From assembly GCA_965213525.1 (NCBI GenBank), contig OZ243889.1:2790001-2854000 (forward strand): DNA of 64,000 nt. The letters are read 5' to 3'. Shown here one piece after another: positions 50,980 through 59,152 of this stretch (positions are counted from its first letter, which is position 1; every line of letters starts with the position of its first letter). The translations under genes were made by a program, and so were the position numbers. The notes below the pieces were generated by a model. The model worked only from the letters and a program-made list of their open reading frames with translations, was not told the DNA's origin and made no database searches. Source of the DNA: G965213525 sp965213525. Its GTDB lineage: Bacteria > Actinomycetota > Acidimicrobiia > Acidimicrobiales > Poriferisodalaceae.

Positions 50980-51588
50980 TTAGCCGCCCGTCCCCGCCGG
51001 GGTGCCCGAGGGGGCCGTCGCATCCGGCTCGAAGTCCGCCGCTTCAGCCTCGACGCCGTTGCCGTCGCCGGGGTCGGCGGCCGGGTTGGTCCCGTCGGCG
51101 CCCTCGTCGATGACGTCCATCGCCGGGTCGCCCATCACCGGGGCCACAGGAGCCTCCTCTCCCCGGGCCGCGGCCCGCAGCGCCGGCCACTCCGATTCGT
51201 CGATGCCCTCGAAGCGGCCGTCGCCGGTCGCCGCCGCAGCCACGGTGCGACGCAGCGTCAAGGCGTTGAGCGGCTTGAGCGCCCATCCGTCGACCATCGA
51301 GCGCCGGGCGAGGTAGATGTCGGCGAGCCGGTCGAGCAGCAGCACGATCGGCACGTGGGGCAGGCGCCCGGCGTCACGCTCGTGGCGCAGCTCGAGGCTG
51401 ATCGCCATGGCGCCCATGTTGGCGATCTGCAGGTCGGCGACGACGACGTCGGGCATCGAGGCCCGCACGGCGGGCAGCACGTGTTGACCTCGACGGGCCA
51501 CCTCGACGGCGGTGCCTCGACCCTCGATCGCCGCTCGCACCTCGTCGATGACCCAGGTGGCGTCGGCGACGACCAGCACGTTCGACAC
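50980..51588 (-). CDS. Receiver-like (pseudo-response-regulator) protein
   Basis: This 202-residue protein has a receiver fold: NVLVVADATWVIDEVRAAIE, the aspartate in SMPDVVVADLQIANMGAM, and the lysine in GWALKPLNALTLRR. The usual acidic pair at the N-terminus is weak. There is no output domain; a ~55-residue acidic, Ala/Asp/Pro-rich tail follows. GTG at 51588. It sits between the ArsA ATPases and tRNA-Pro, 11 bases after the ArsA stop. Confidence 0.75.
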   Translation of the reverse strand: MSNVLVVADATWVIDEVRAAIEGRGTAVEVARRGQHVLPAVRASMPDVVVADLQIANMGAMAISLELRHERDAGRLPHVPIVLLLDRLADIYLARRSMVDGWALKPLNALTLRRTVAAAATGDGRFEGIDESEWPALRAAARGEEAPVAPVMGDPAMDVIDEGADGTNPAADPGDGNGVEAEAADFEPDATAPSGTPAGTGG

Positions 51589-51599
51589 GACACCTGACC

Positions 51600-52715
51600 C
51601 TACCCGCCGGCCGCGACCGCCTCGCAGCCCGGGCACAGCGCGGCGGCGACGACGGCCAACCCGTCGAGGTCGTGCACGTCGGTCTCGAGCATCTCGACCT
51701 CCACGACCGCCACCTCCCCGAGGTGCTCGGCCACCGACGCCGCCTCGGCCCGCTCGGCCAGACCGAGCGAGCGCAGCTCGGCGTGGGCGCGGAGGTGGTC
51801 CTCGAGCGCCGAACCGGCAGGAGCTGCCGGTGGGTCATCGACCGGGCCGGGTAGGGGGTGCAAGAGGTTGACGACGAGGCCCCCCAGCGCGAAGCCCTGC
51901 TCGCCGAGCGCCTCGCCGAGGAACGACGCCTCGGCCAGCGCCTCGGCCCGGGGGCTGGTGATGAGCACGAACGACGTCGTCGGGGCCCGCAGCTCGGCCC
52001 CCACCTCATCGGCACGCCGGCGGAAGCCCTCCTCCATGCCGTCGAAGGACTGGAACAGCTCGAGCACGTCGGTGACGATCTGAGGCCCGGCCAGGCGCCG
52101 CACCGACCACAGGAACGAACGCGACGCCACGCCTACCGCCCGGGCCATCGTGCGGCCCGGGGCGGTCAGCACCCTGAACAGCGGGTGCTCGAGGAAGCGG
52201 ACGAGGCGCCGGGGGGCGTCGAGCAGCTCGAGGGCGTCGCGCGAGGGCGGGGTGTCGACCACCACCACGTCGAAGCGGCCCGAGGTGGACAGCTCGTGCA
52301 GCTTCTCGGTGGCCATGTACTCCTGGGTGCCCGAGAGGGTGCCGGCCAGGTGCCGGTACAACGGGTTGGTGAGGATGGCTTCGGCCTGGGCGTCGTCGGC
52401 GGCCTGGGCCGCCACGAGCTGGTCGAAGGTCGACTGGGTGTCGAGCATCATGGCCCACAGCTGGCCGGGCCAGCCGAGCCCCGGGGGCGGGGCGACCAGG
52501 CGGGGGCTGTTGTCGAGGTCGCCGACCCCAAGGGCATCGGCGAGGCGGCGGGCGGGATCGACCGTCACGACCACGGCTCGCCGTCCGGCGCGCGCGGCGG
52601 CGAGCCCGATAGCCGCCGCGCTGGTCGTCTTGCCCACCCCACCGGGGCCGCAGGTGACGATCACCTCGCTGGTCTGCACGACCTCGCTGAACGACGAGCG
52701 CCCCGGTCCGCTCAC
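51600..52715 (-). CDS. ArsA-family ATPase, second of a tandem pair
   Basis: This 371-residue P-loop ATPase has the deviant Walker A CGPGGVGKTTSAAAIGL, VTVDPARRLADALGV (A' region) and VVVVDTPPSRDALELLDA. Actinobacterial members of this family often come in pairs and may form a heterodimer; their role is unknown and unlike arsenite pumping. GTG at 52715 overlaps the stop of the first copy (GTGA). The C-terminus ends in a CPGCEA motif. Confidence 0.88.
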   Translation of the reverse strand: MSGPGRSSFSEVVQTSEVIVTCGPGGVGKTTSAAAIGLAAARAGRRAVVVTVDPARRLADALGVGDLDNSPRLVAPPPGLGWPGQLWAMMLDTQSTFDQLVAAQAADDAQAEAILTNPLYRHLAGTLSGTQEYMATEKLHELSTSGRFDVVVVDTPPSRDALELLDAPRRLVRFLEHPLFRVLTAPGRTMARAVGVASRSFLWSVRRLAGPQIVTDVLELFQSFDGMEEGFRRRADEVGAELRAPTTSFVLITSPRAEALAEASFLGEALGEQGFALGGLVVNLLHPLPGPVDDPPAAPAGSALEDHLRAHAELRSLGLAERAEAASVAEHLGEVAVVEVEMLETDVHDLDGLAVVAAALCPGCEAVAAGG

Positions 52716-53668
52716 GCCGTCACCGCCGTGGTGGTGAGGGCCCCGGCGAGCAGGCCGACGTCCTCGGGGCCGAGGCGGGGAGTCAGACGGCGGGGGAGGA
52801 GCACCTGGGGCAGGGGCAGCGTGGCCGCCAACCGGGCGAGCTGCGCGCGCTGGCCGGTGACCCGGGCCGAGGTGAAGGCGACCGCACCAGACACCGCCGA
52901 CCGTTCGGCCGGGGCCATCGACGCTGCGGCGCCGGCGAGGGCGGCGTCGAGATCGACGGCCAGGCCGCGACGTTCGGGCCAGCAGCCGTTGACCACCACC
53001 GGTGCCAGGTGCAGGCCGAGCTCGTCTTCGAGATCAAAGGCGGTCTCGACGACCTCGTTGACCGGTGTCTCCTCGGGCAGGGTGACGAGCACGACCTGGC
53101 AGCGGGTGGCGTCGGCCAGCAGCTCGCCGACGTCGACCGCCTGGGCCCTGATCGGCCCGACGCTGACGACGTCGGCGAGTGCCCTCGGCGATCGCAGGAA
53201 CGTCACGGCGTGTCCGGCGGCGGGGGCATCGACGACGATGAGGTCGACGTCACGGGCCAGCTCGAGCTGCTTGATCTTGCCCAGCACCAGCAGGTCCTTG
53301 AGTCCCGGGGTGGTCGCCGCGAGCAGCTCGAGGGCCCCCCGGGAGAAGCGGCGGGCGTGGCGGGCGAGGCCCTTGTCGTCGAGGTAGTCGAAGAAGGCGT
53401 CCTCGGGCCGCAGGGCCCGGCCCGAGATGGTGCCCTGGCCCGCTTCGTCGAACAGCACCGCCGGCTCGTAGGTGAGCACCGGGTCGACGCCGGGGCCGCC
53501 GAGCAGCCCGGCCAGGCCCGATCGACCGTCGACGCTGACGACGAGGACAGATGCCCCCTCGGCCGCTGCTGCTCGCGCCAGGGCGGCCGATACCGTCGTC
53601 TTGCCGACCCCGCCCTTGCCGGCGACCACCACGACACCGGTCGCGGTGATCCAGCCCGTCGAGTCCAC
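52712..53668 (-). CDS. ArsA-family ATPase, first of a tandem pair
   Basis: This 318-residue P-loop protein has VVVAGKGGVGKTTVSAALAR, VVSVDGRSGLAGLLGG, and LIVVDAPAAGHAVTFLRSPR. GTG at 53668 is chosen because it sits right before TGWITATGVVVVAGK; an upstream TTG at 53700 is also possible. The divergent NfeD-like gene starts only 19 bases away, so the two genes share a very short control region. With its partner it probably forms a Get3-like pair. Confidence 0.87.
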   Translation of the reverse strand: MDSTGWITATGVVVVAGKGGVGKTTVSAALARAAAAEGASVLVVSVDGRSGLAGLLGGPGVDPVLTYEPAVLFDEAGQGTISGRALRPEDAFFDYLDDKGLARHARRFSRGALELLAATTPGLKDLLVLGKIKQLELARDVDLIVVDAPAAGHAVTFLRSPRALADVVSVGPIRAQAVDVGELLADATRCQVVLVTLPEETPVNEVVETAFDLEDELGLHLAPVVVNGCWPERRGLAVDLDAALAGAAASMAPAERSAVSGAVAFTSARVTGQRAQLARLAATLPLPQVLLPRRLTPRLGPEDVGLLAGALTTTAVTA

Positions 53669-53687
53669 CGAGCCCCCGGAGCGTCGT

Positions 53688-55112
53688 GTGCTGTCCAACC
53701 CGAGGCTAGTGAGCACGGTGCTCGCCGCGGCGCTGGCGATCGCCGGGTTCTTGCTGCTCGAGACGTCTGTCGCTGCGGCCTCGACGTCGCCACCGCTCGC
53801 CGGGGCCGACGACGTGCCCGCCGCCCCGATCGTCGCCATCGCCGCCCCGACCGAACAGGGCCAGGAGGTCGGCGGGCGTGAGGTCATCGACGTCGTGCAG
53901 GTCTCGGGGCTCATCGACCGGGTGGTGCTCGACGATCTGCACCAGCGTCTCGACGCCGTCGCTGCGGCTCCTGATGACGTGTTGGCCCTGGTCCTCCAGC
54001 TCGACACCGACGGTGCGGTGGTCAGCGACGAAGCGCTCGACGACCTCGTCGAGGCGGTCGCCAGCTCGCCGGTGCCGATCGGCGCGTGGATCGGTCCGAG
54101 CGGCTCGTCTGCGCTCGGCCGGTCGGCGCGGTTGGTGGGGGCGGCGGACTGGTCGGCGATCTCTGAGGGCAGCCGCATCGGCGATCTCGGCGCGGCCGCC
54201 GCTGAGGGCGACCCGCTTGGACCCGGGTCTGTCGAGGTGCGGGACCGCTCGGTGGGTCGGGCCGAGGCACGCCAGCTGGAGCTGGTCGATTCGTCCCAGT
54301 CGACCCTGGGTGACTTCGTCCTGTCGATGATGGACGCCGGGGTCGTGACCGAGCGCGTCGAACAGATCGATGGTCCCGACGGCCTGGTGCAACAGACGCC
54401 GTCGGTGCCGGTGCGGTTCAACAAGCTGCCGCTCGTCGATCAGCTGTTCCACACCATGGCGAGCCCCTCGATCGCCTACCTGTTGCTCGTCGCCGGGCTC
54501 GGGCTGGTGCTGCTGGAGTTCTTCACCGGCGGCGTCGGCATCGCCGGGGTCACCGGGGCGCTGTGCGTGCTCGGCGCCGGCTACGGGCTGGCCGAGCTGC
54601 CGACCACGACGTGGGCGCTGGTGGCGCTCGTCGGGTCGTTCCTGGCCTTCGCCGTCGACGTCCAGACCGGGGTCCCCAGGTTCTGGAGCGGGGTCGGCGC
54701 ACTCATGTTGATCGTCGGGTCGCTGTGGCTGTTCCCCGGCCCTGACGCCTCGTGGATCACCTTCGGTTCGGGCATCGTGGGGGTGCTGCTGCTGATGTTC
54801 ACCGCCATGCCGAACCTGGTGCGCACCCGCTTCGGCACCTCGACGATCGGTCGTGAGTGGATGCTCGCCGAGATCGGCCAGGCGGTCAGTGACGTCGACC
54901 CGGACGGCACGGTGCGGGTGCACGACGCCCAGTGGGGGGCCCGCACCAACCGGGCGACACCGATCCATGCGGGCGAGCGCCTGAGGGTGGTCGGCATCGA
55001 CGGCCCGGTGCTGGAGGTCGAGCCGCTGGAGGGCGCGGCTCGCGACCATCGCGAACGTGCCCGGCGCAGCACCACCGCCGACGACGTCGGCCCGGAGCGC
55101 ATCGACCCCTGA
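53688..55112 (+). CDS. NfeD-like membrane protein with ClpP-like N-terminal domain
   Basis: This 474-residue protein has a signal anchor (LVSTVLAAALAIAGFLLLE), a ClpP-like domain (VIDVVQVSGLIDRVVLDDLH, LALVLQLDTDGAVVSDEALD, IGAWIGPSGSSALGRSARLV), about five helices (IAYLLLVAGLGLVLLEFFTG, then WALVALVGSFLAFAVDVQTG) and a C-terminal OB fold (GEWMLAEIG-like). NfeD proteins act with stomatins in membrane quality control; no stomatin is next to it. GTG at 53688 has GGAG six bases upstream. A start at 53709 is possible. Confidence 0.85.
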   Translation: MLSNPRLVSTVLAAALAIAGFLLLETSVAAASTSPPLAGADDVPAAPIVAIAAPTEQGQEVGGREVIDVVQVSGLIDRVVLDDLHQRLDAVAAAPDDVLALVLQLDTDGAVVSDEALDDLVEAVASSPVPIGAWIGPSGSSALGRSARLVGAADWSAISEGSRIGDLGAAAAEGDPLGPGSVEVRDRSVGRAEARQLELVDSSQSTLGDFVLSMMDAGVVTERVEQIDGPDGLVQQTPSVPVRFNKLPLVDQLFHTMASPSIAYLLLVAGLGLVLLEFFTGGVGIAGVTGALCVLGAGYGLAELPTTTWALVALVGSFLAFAVDVQTGVPRFWSGVGALMLIVGSLWLFPGPDASWITFGSGIVGVLLLMFTAMPNLVRTRFGTSTIGREWMLAEIGQAVSDVDPDGTVRVHDAQWGARTNRATPIHAGERLRVVGIDGPVLEVEPLEGAARDHRERARRSTTADDVGPERIDP

Positions 55113-55180
55113 AGTTGCGGATCAGGTGCGCCGCCTCGCTGGCCGGATGGTCAGACCTCTCGTGTGCCGCTCCCCGCATG

Positions 55181-55186
55181 TAGGCT
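55181..55186 (+). promoter_or_regulatory. -10-like box of the TA module at 55193
   Basis: TAGGCT, six bases before ATG 55193; GCATG...CATGC arms flank it and could be a repressor site. Confidence 0.45.
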
Positions 55187-55192
55187 GCATGC

Positions 55193-55423
55193 ATGCCGAA
55201 CGTCCAGATCCGAGACGTGCCCGACGATGTGCACCGTGAGCTCGTGCGGCGGGCCCGCCTCACCGGGCAGTCCCTCCAGTCGTACCTCTCGGACCAGCTG
55301 ACGACGATCGTCGAGATGCCGACGGTCGAAGAGGTGGTCGCACGGATCGAGCGGCGTCAGCTGGGCCGCTTGACGTCGGCCGAGGCGGTGGAGGCGCTCG
55401 ACGACGAACGTGCTCGTCGTTGA
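55193..55423 (+). CDS. FitA/VapB-like ribbon-helix-helix antitoxin
   Basis: This 76-residue protein starts MPNVQIRDVPDDVHRELVRR and continues RLTGQSLQSYLSDQLTTIVE, a ribbon-helix-helix antitoxin of the FitA group. The C-terminal ARIERRQLGRLTSAEAVEAL would bind the toxin. ATG at 55193; it overlaps the PIN toxin by 14 bases. Confidence 0.87.
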   Translation: MPNVQIRDVPDDVHRELVRRARLTGQSLQSYLSDQLTTIVEMPTVEEVVARIERRQLGRLTSAEAVEALDDERARR

Positions 55424-55799
55424 CGCGTCGGTCGTCGCGCCGGCGATCGCCGACGGCAGCGCCGACGGCGACGCGTCCCGCCGGTTGATCGTCGGGCGGT
55501 CGCTGGCCGCGCCCGACCTCGTGCGCGTCGAGGCAATGTCGGCCCTGCGACGACAGTTGGCAGCGGGCTCGCTCACCTCGCAGCAGGCTGGCGATGCGGT
55601 CGACGATCTCCTCGATCTACGGATCACCCTGTACCCGACCGTGGCGCTCCTGCGACGGTGCTGGGAGCTGCGTGACAACGTCACCCCCTACGACGGGTGT
55701 TACGTGGCGCTCGCCGAGGCGCTCGATTGCCCCCTCGCCACCGCCGACAAGCGCCTCGCTGCCGCACCCGGTCCGCGCTGCGCCTTCGAGACCCTGTAG
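55410..55799 (+). CDS. VapC-like PIN-domain toxin
   Basis: This 129-residue ribonuclease toxin has LVVDASVVAPAI, DLVRVEAMSALRRQL, TPYDGCYVALAEALDCPLAT and ADKRLAAAPG, so all four acidic positions are present. GTG at 55410 lies inside the antitoxin gene. With FitA/VapB-like protein it forms a complete module. Confidence 0.88.
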   Translation: MLVVDASVVAPAIADGSADGDASRRLIVGRSLAAPDLVRVEAMSALRRQLAAGSLTSQQAGDAVDDLLDLRITLYPTVALLRRCWELRDNVTPYDGCYVALAEALDCPLATADKRLAAAPGPRCAFETL

Positions 55800-55835
55800 C
55801 CGACTCCCGCGTCAGCGTCGGATCTCCGGCGAGGG

Positions 55836-55859
55836 AGCCGGTCGCTCGCTCGGCCGGCT
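55836..55859. terminator. Hairpin between vapC and the second selenoprotein gene
   Basis: AGCCGG (55836-55841) and CCGGCT (55854-55859) are inverted arms with a 12-base loop in the convergent gap; the right arm includes two bases of the selenoprotein stop. No T-tract. Confidence 0.35.
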
Positions 55860-56925
55860 AGGTCAGGTCCTCGAGGCGGAGCTCGGGGACGGGTTCGGCG
55901 TCGAAGTCCTCGGCGCTGGTGGCGGTGTCGGGCAACGGCACGTAGTACTGGTTGCCGGCCTTGCGCCAGGCGCTGGTCATGGCGAAGAACTCGGGCCCTG
56001 CCGGGTCGATGCCCCGCAGCGGCATGGAGCCTCGGCGGATGGTGAAGTCGTGGGGCGCCAGCTCGCCGGCCGAGCGGAACCAGCGCTCGGCCCGCTCGTC
56101 CTCACCGTTGCGGGTGAACCACCAGCCGAGGGCGTAGTGGGCCCGGGCCTCCTGGTCGGTGGCGGTGGGCAGGTCGAGGTGGGCGGTGACGTCGCCGGAG
56201 AACGCGGGCGCCTCGCCGTGCACCCACGCCCGCAGCGCGGCGATCGGCTTGCGGGGGTGGAACCGGGTGACCGACGAGAACGTGTCGGCGACGTAGTGCA
56301 CGTCGTTGGGACGCACGATGCGACCCTGCTCGTCGATCCACACCACGGTCGGCACGTTGACCATGTTGTAGAGGTCGGCGACGCGCTTGTCGACGTCGAT
56401 CAGGCTGGGGTGGGTGGCCCCGGCCGCCTCGATGTAGGGCCGGGCGTCCTCGGGGTCGGTGTCCAGCGCCACGGTGATGACGGTGAGGCCCTCGGGTCCA
56501 AGCTCGACGTGCAGGTCCTGCCACACGGGCAGGTCGGCTCGACAGCCTCACCACGAGGCGTAGGCGTAGAGCACCACCTTGTCGCCCCGGTGATCGGACA
56601 GGCGGTGCGTGCGCCCGTCGAGATCGGCGAGCTCGACGTCGGGAGCGAGGCCTGAGGTGAGCGCGCTCGCCCGATCGGCCGGCGCGGCGGCGAGGGCGGC
56701 GACAGCGGCGTCGTCGTCGACGGCGACGGGCCGCCCGAGCAACTCGGCGAGGCGCCCCAGCTCGATGCGCTCGCCGACGTCGTCGGCCAGCGGGATGCAC
56801 ACGTCGTCCCGGCAGAGGCCCTCGGGCTTGCGCTCCCAGCCGAGCACCTGCGGGTCGAGCCGGCCCCGGTCGTCGAGGTCGACCTCGTGGGGGGTCTGCT
56901 CGTCGATCACCACCCAGTGCGCCAT
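55858..56925 (-). CDS. Selenocysteine-containing redoxin-like protein (in-frame TGA, residue 126)
   Basis: This is a paralogue of the protein at 27133-28248. Residues 1-125 (MAHWVVIDEQTPHEVDLDDR, then WERKPEGLCRDDVCIPLADD, ending VVLYAYASW) and 127-355 (GCRADLPVWQDL, GLTVITVALDTDPEDARPYI, NMVNVPTVVWIDEQGRIVRP) are joined across one TGA at 56548-56550. Read as selenocysteine the site is W-U-G-C-R, as in the other copy. The C-terminal half, with YALGWWFTRNGEDERAERWF, resembles a tetratricopeptide unit. ATG at 56925 lies six bases after TACGGT. Such proteins would reduce peroxides or disulfides. Confidence 0.87.
56515..56535 (-). promoter_or_regulatory. Candidate SECIS hairpin of the second selenoprotein gene
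   Basis: On minus CCTGCC (56533-56528), loop CGTGT, GGCAGG (56522-56517) starts 14 bases after the TGA; G56535-C56515 can close one more pair. Compared with the copy at 27856 the loop is identical and one C-G pair has become G-C. Confidence 0.65.
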
Positions 56926-56931
56926 GGCCGC

Positions 56932-56937
56932 ACCGTA
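56932..56937 (-). promoter_or_regulatory. -10-like box of the second selenoprotein gene
   Basis: TACGGT on minus, six bases before ATG 56925. Confidence 0.45.
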
Positions 56938-56973
56938 GCCCCGGCCACGACGGCGTCGCGTGGCCCGGTGCGA

Positions 56974-56990
56974 CCTCTCGAGTCGAGAGG
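56974..56990. promoter_or_regulatory. Perfect inverted repeat between the selenoprotein gene and lysC
   Basis: CCTCTCGA, G, TCGAGAGG is a 17-bp perfect inverted repeat in the divergent intergenic region and is a likely operator for one or both genes. No lysine riboswitch-like structure was recognised. Confidence 0.45.
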
Positions 56991-57058
56991 GGACGTGGGG
57001 CCGGGCCCGGGCTCGCCCGTCCGTCGACGTCGGTCCGGGCCCGTTCGGGGGCGTTGGC

Positions 57059-57064
57059 TACGCT
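57059..57064 (+). promoter_or_regulatory. -10-like box of lysC
   Basis: TACGCT, eight bases before GTG 57073. Confidence 0.45.
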
Positions 57065-57072
57065 CGGGTGAC

Positions 57073-58293
57073 GTGGCGCTCGTCGTGCAGAAGTACGGCG
57101 GCACCTCGGTCGCTGACCCAGACCGCGTGCGCGCCGTCGCCGAGCACATCGTGCGCACCCGCCGGGGCGGCGACGACGTCGTGGTGGTGGTCTCGGCCAT
57201 GGGCAAGACGACCGACGACCTCATCCGCCTGGCCGCCGAGGTCAGCGGTGACGCCGCCCCGCCGCCCCGAGAGATGGACATGCTGCTCACCTCGGGCGAG
57301 CGCATCGCCATGTCGCTGCTGTGCATGGCCATCAGCGCACAGGGCGCCCGAGCCCGCAGCTACACCGGCAGCCAGGCGGGCATCCTCACCGACGTCGTGC
57401 ACGGCAAGGCCAAGATCCTGGAGGTGCGCGGCGACCGCCTCCGTGCCGCCCTCGACGACGGCGCCGTGGCCGTGGTAGCCGGCTTCCAGGGCGTGTCGAC
57501 CTCCAAGGAGATCACCACCCTCGGCCGGGGCGGGTCCGACACCACCGCGGTGGCGCTGGCCGCCGCCCTCGGCGCCGACGTGTGTGAGATCTACACCGAC
57601 GTCCCCGGGGTCTTCACCGCCGACCCTCGCATCTGCCCGGGCGCCCAGATGCAGGCCCGGGTCAGCTTCGACGAGATGCTGGAGATGGCCGCCACCGGCG
57701 GGCGCGTGCTCGCCCTGCGGGCCGTCGAGTTCGCGCGCAACCACCACGTCGCCCTCCACGTGCGCTCGTCGTTCACGTGGCAGCCCGGCACGTGGGTCGA
57801 CGAGGAGGACCCCGACGTGGAAGCAGCGATCATCTCAGGGGTCACCCACGACGCCTCTGAGGCCAAGGTGACGATCACCTCGGTGCCCGACGAGCCCGGC
57901 GTGGCCGCGGGCATGTTCCGGGCCCTCGCCGAGCGTGAGATCAACGTCGACATGATCGTCCAGAACGTCTCGATCGACGGCCTCACCGACATCTCCTTCA
58001 CCGTGCCGATGACCGATCTGGCCTCGGCCCGGGCGGTCATGGACGACGTCGCAGCACGGCTGGGCACCAGCACCGTCCTGGTCGACGACGCCGTGGCCCG
58101 GGTGTCCCTCGTGGGCGCGGGGATGAAGACCCACCCCGGGGTCGCAGCCCAGATGTTCGAGACGCTGGCCGATGCGGGGGTCAACATCGAGATGATCTCG
58201 ACGTCGACGATCCGCATCAGCTGCGTCGTGCGGGTCGAGCACGTCGAGACGGCGGTGCGCAGCCTCCACACCAGCTTCGGCCTCGACGCGTGA
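57073..58293 (+). CDS. lysC: Aspartate kinase
   Basis: This 406-residue enzyme phosphorylates aspartate for lysine, threonine and methionine synthesis. It has VQKYGGTSVADPDRVRAVAE, SGERIAMSLLCMAI, GFQGVSTSKEITTLGRGGSD and EIYTDVPGVFTADPRICP, followed by two ACT domains (VTITSVPDEPGVAAGMFRAL, VSLVGAGMKTHPGVAAQMFE) that bind allosteric amino acids. GTG at 57073. asd, the next step, is not adjacent but begins at 63813. Confidence 0.94.
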   Translation: MALVVQKYGGTSVADPDRVRAVAEHIVRTRRGGDDVVVVVSAMGKTTDDLIRLAAEVSGDAAPPPREMDMLLTSGERIAMSLLCMAISAQGARARSYTGSQAGILTDVVHGKAKILEVRGDRLRAALDDGAVAVVAGFQGVSTSKEITTLGRGGSDTTAVALAAALGADVCEIYTDVPGVFTADPRICPGAQMQARVSFDEMLEMAATGGRVLALRAVEFARNHHVALHVRSSFTWQPGTWVDEEDPDVEAAIISGVTHDASEAKVTITSVPDEPGVAAGMFRALAEREINVDMIVQNVSIDGLTDISFTVPMTDLASARAVMDDVAARLGTSTVLVDDAVARVSLVGAGMKTHPGVAAQMFETLADAGVNIEMISTSTIRISCVVRVEHVETAVRSLHTSFGLDA

Positions 58294-58323
58294 CGCCTCC
58301 AAGCCAACGCCCCGCGGCGGTCG

Positions 58324-58506
58324 GTGGCGATCCGGGACGAGCCCCGGCCCGGTGACGCGTCGTGCGGTCGTTTGGGTCACGGCGCTCGGCTCGCGGCCGT
58401 CGAGGACCCCGATCCCTACGTCCTCAACACCGACGGCCTCGTGCGCACATCGGAGCTGGGTCCCGACGACGTGCTCGCCACGTGCGATCTTGACCGAGCG
58501 GAGTAG
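58324..58506 (+). CDS. Possible small protein of 60 residues
   Basis: GTG at 58324 opens a 60-codon frame with high third-position GC (ending TAG at 58506) that reads DPDPYVLNTDGLVRTSELGP and DDVLATCDLDRAE. No family was recognised, and it follows lysC by 30 bases. It may be a real small gene or a chance frame. Confidence 0.3.
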   Translation: MAIRDEPRPGDASCGRLGHGARLAAVEDPDPYVLNTDGLVRTSELGPDDVLATCDLDRAE

Positions 58507-58522
58507 GGAGTGCGTCCGTCGG

Positions 58523-58789
58523 TCAGGTGTCTCGGTACACGTCACGGCCATGGCCGATTCGGACGACCTGGATGACCAGTCGGGCGTCGAGCACCTCGTA
58601 GAGGATCCGGTGGTCGCCGACTCGAACGCAGTACACCGCGTCCTCGCTGGCGAGCTTGGCGCAACCCGGTGGGCGGGGCTCCTCTGCGAGCAGGTCGATC
58701 GCAGCACGCACCCGTTGCTGATCGCGGCGGGGCGACCTGGCGATGGCCCCGACCGCCCGGCGAGCCACCTGGACCTCGTGACCGCTCAC
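58523..58789 (-). CDS. RelE/ParE-type toxin
   Basis: This 88-residue toxin has the RelE shape: HEVQVARRAVGAIARSPRRD, RAAIDLLAEEPRPPGCAKLA, AVYCVRVGDHRILYEVLDAR and VIQVVRIGHGRDVYRD, with the basic and aromatic residues of mRNA interferases. GTG at 58789 overlaps the antitoxin stop (GTGA). Confidence 0.88.
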   Translation of the reverse strand: MSGHEVQVARRAVGAIARSPRRDQQRVRAAIDLLAEEPRPPGCAKLASEDAVYCVRVGDHRILYEVLDARLVIQVVRIGHGRDVYRDT

Positions 58790-59037
58790 TCCAGCCCCAG
58801 CATCGCCTTCACCTCGTTCCACGGGACGTAGTCATCGTCGTGGCGAGCGGCGTCGAGCTCGCTTCGGTCCTCCACGTCATCGGCGGCGTCGACAAGGCGG
58901 TCGAACACGGCCGAGTCGATGATGACCGCCACCCGCTGCCCCCGCCGGGTGACCGAGACCGGTACGCCGGAGCGACGAGTCTCCTCGATCACCTCCGCTA
59001 GTCGACTTCGCGCCTCGCTCACCGCGACCTCGTTCAT
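58786..59037 (-). CDS. Phd/YefM-type antitoxin of RelE
   Basis: This 83-residue protein starts MNEVAVSEARSRLAEVIEET and continues GVPVSVTRRGQRVAVIIDSA and VFDRLVDAADDVEDRSELDA. ATG at 59037 is preceded by a perfect inverted repeat that overlaps its -10 box. It should neutralise RelE and repress the operon. Confidence 0.87.
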   Translation of the reverse strand: MNEVAVSEARSRLAEVIEETRRSGVPVSVTRRGQRVAVIIDSAVFDRLVDAADDVEDRSELDAARHDDDYVPWNEVKAMLGLE

Positions 59038-59050
59038 GTACGAATCGTAC
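59038..59050. promoter_or_regulatory. Operator and -10 box of the relE module
   Basis: GTACGA, A, TCGTAC is a perfect 13-bp inverted repeat that ends one base before the antitoxin ATG; TACGAT (59049-59044, minus) is the likely -10 six bases upstream, so a repressor bound here would block the promoter. Confidence 0.55.
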
Positions 59051-59152
59051 TCCCAACCCGCCCTGAGACGAGCCGCCCGCCGTCGGCGTCGTCCGTGCTG
59101 CGATCTCGGTGCCCGCCGTCGCGGCGGGGGCGGGGCCCGCCACCATGGCGTC

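Noticed and set aside
53669..54424. N-terminal extension of the ArsA gene
   Set aside because: The frame runs antisense through the NfeD-like gene and is Ser/Thr/Arg-rich, a shadow of it.
56938..57072. Lysine riboswitch before lysC
   Set aside because: The region is short, GC-rich and shows only the 17-bp inverted repeat and a -10 box.
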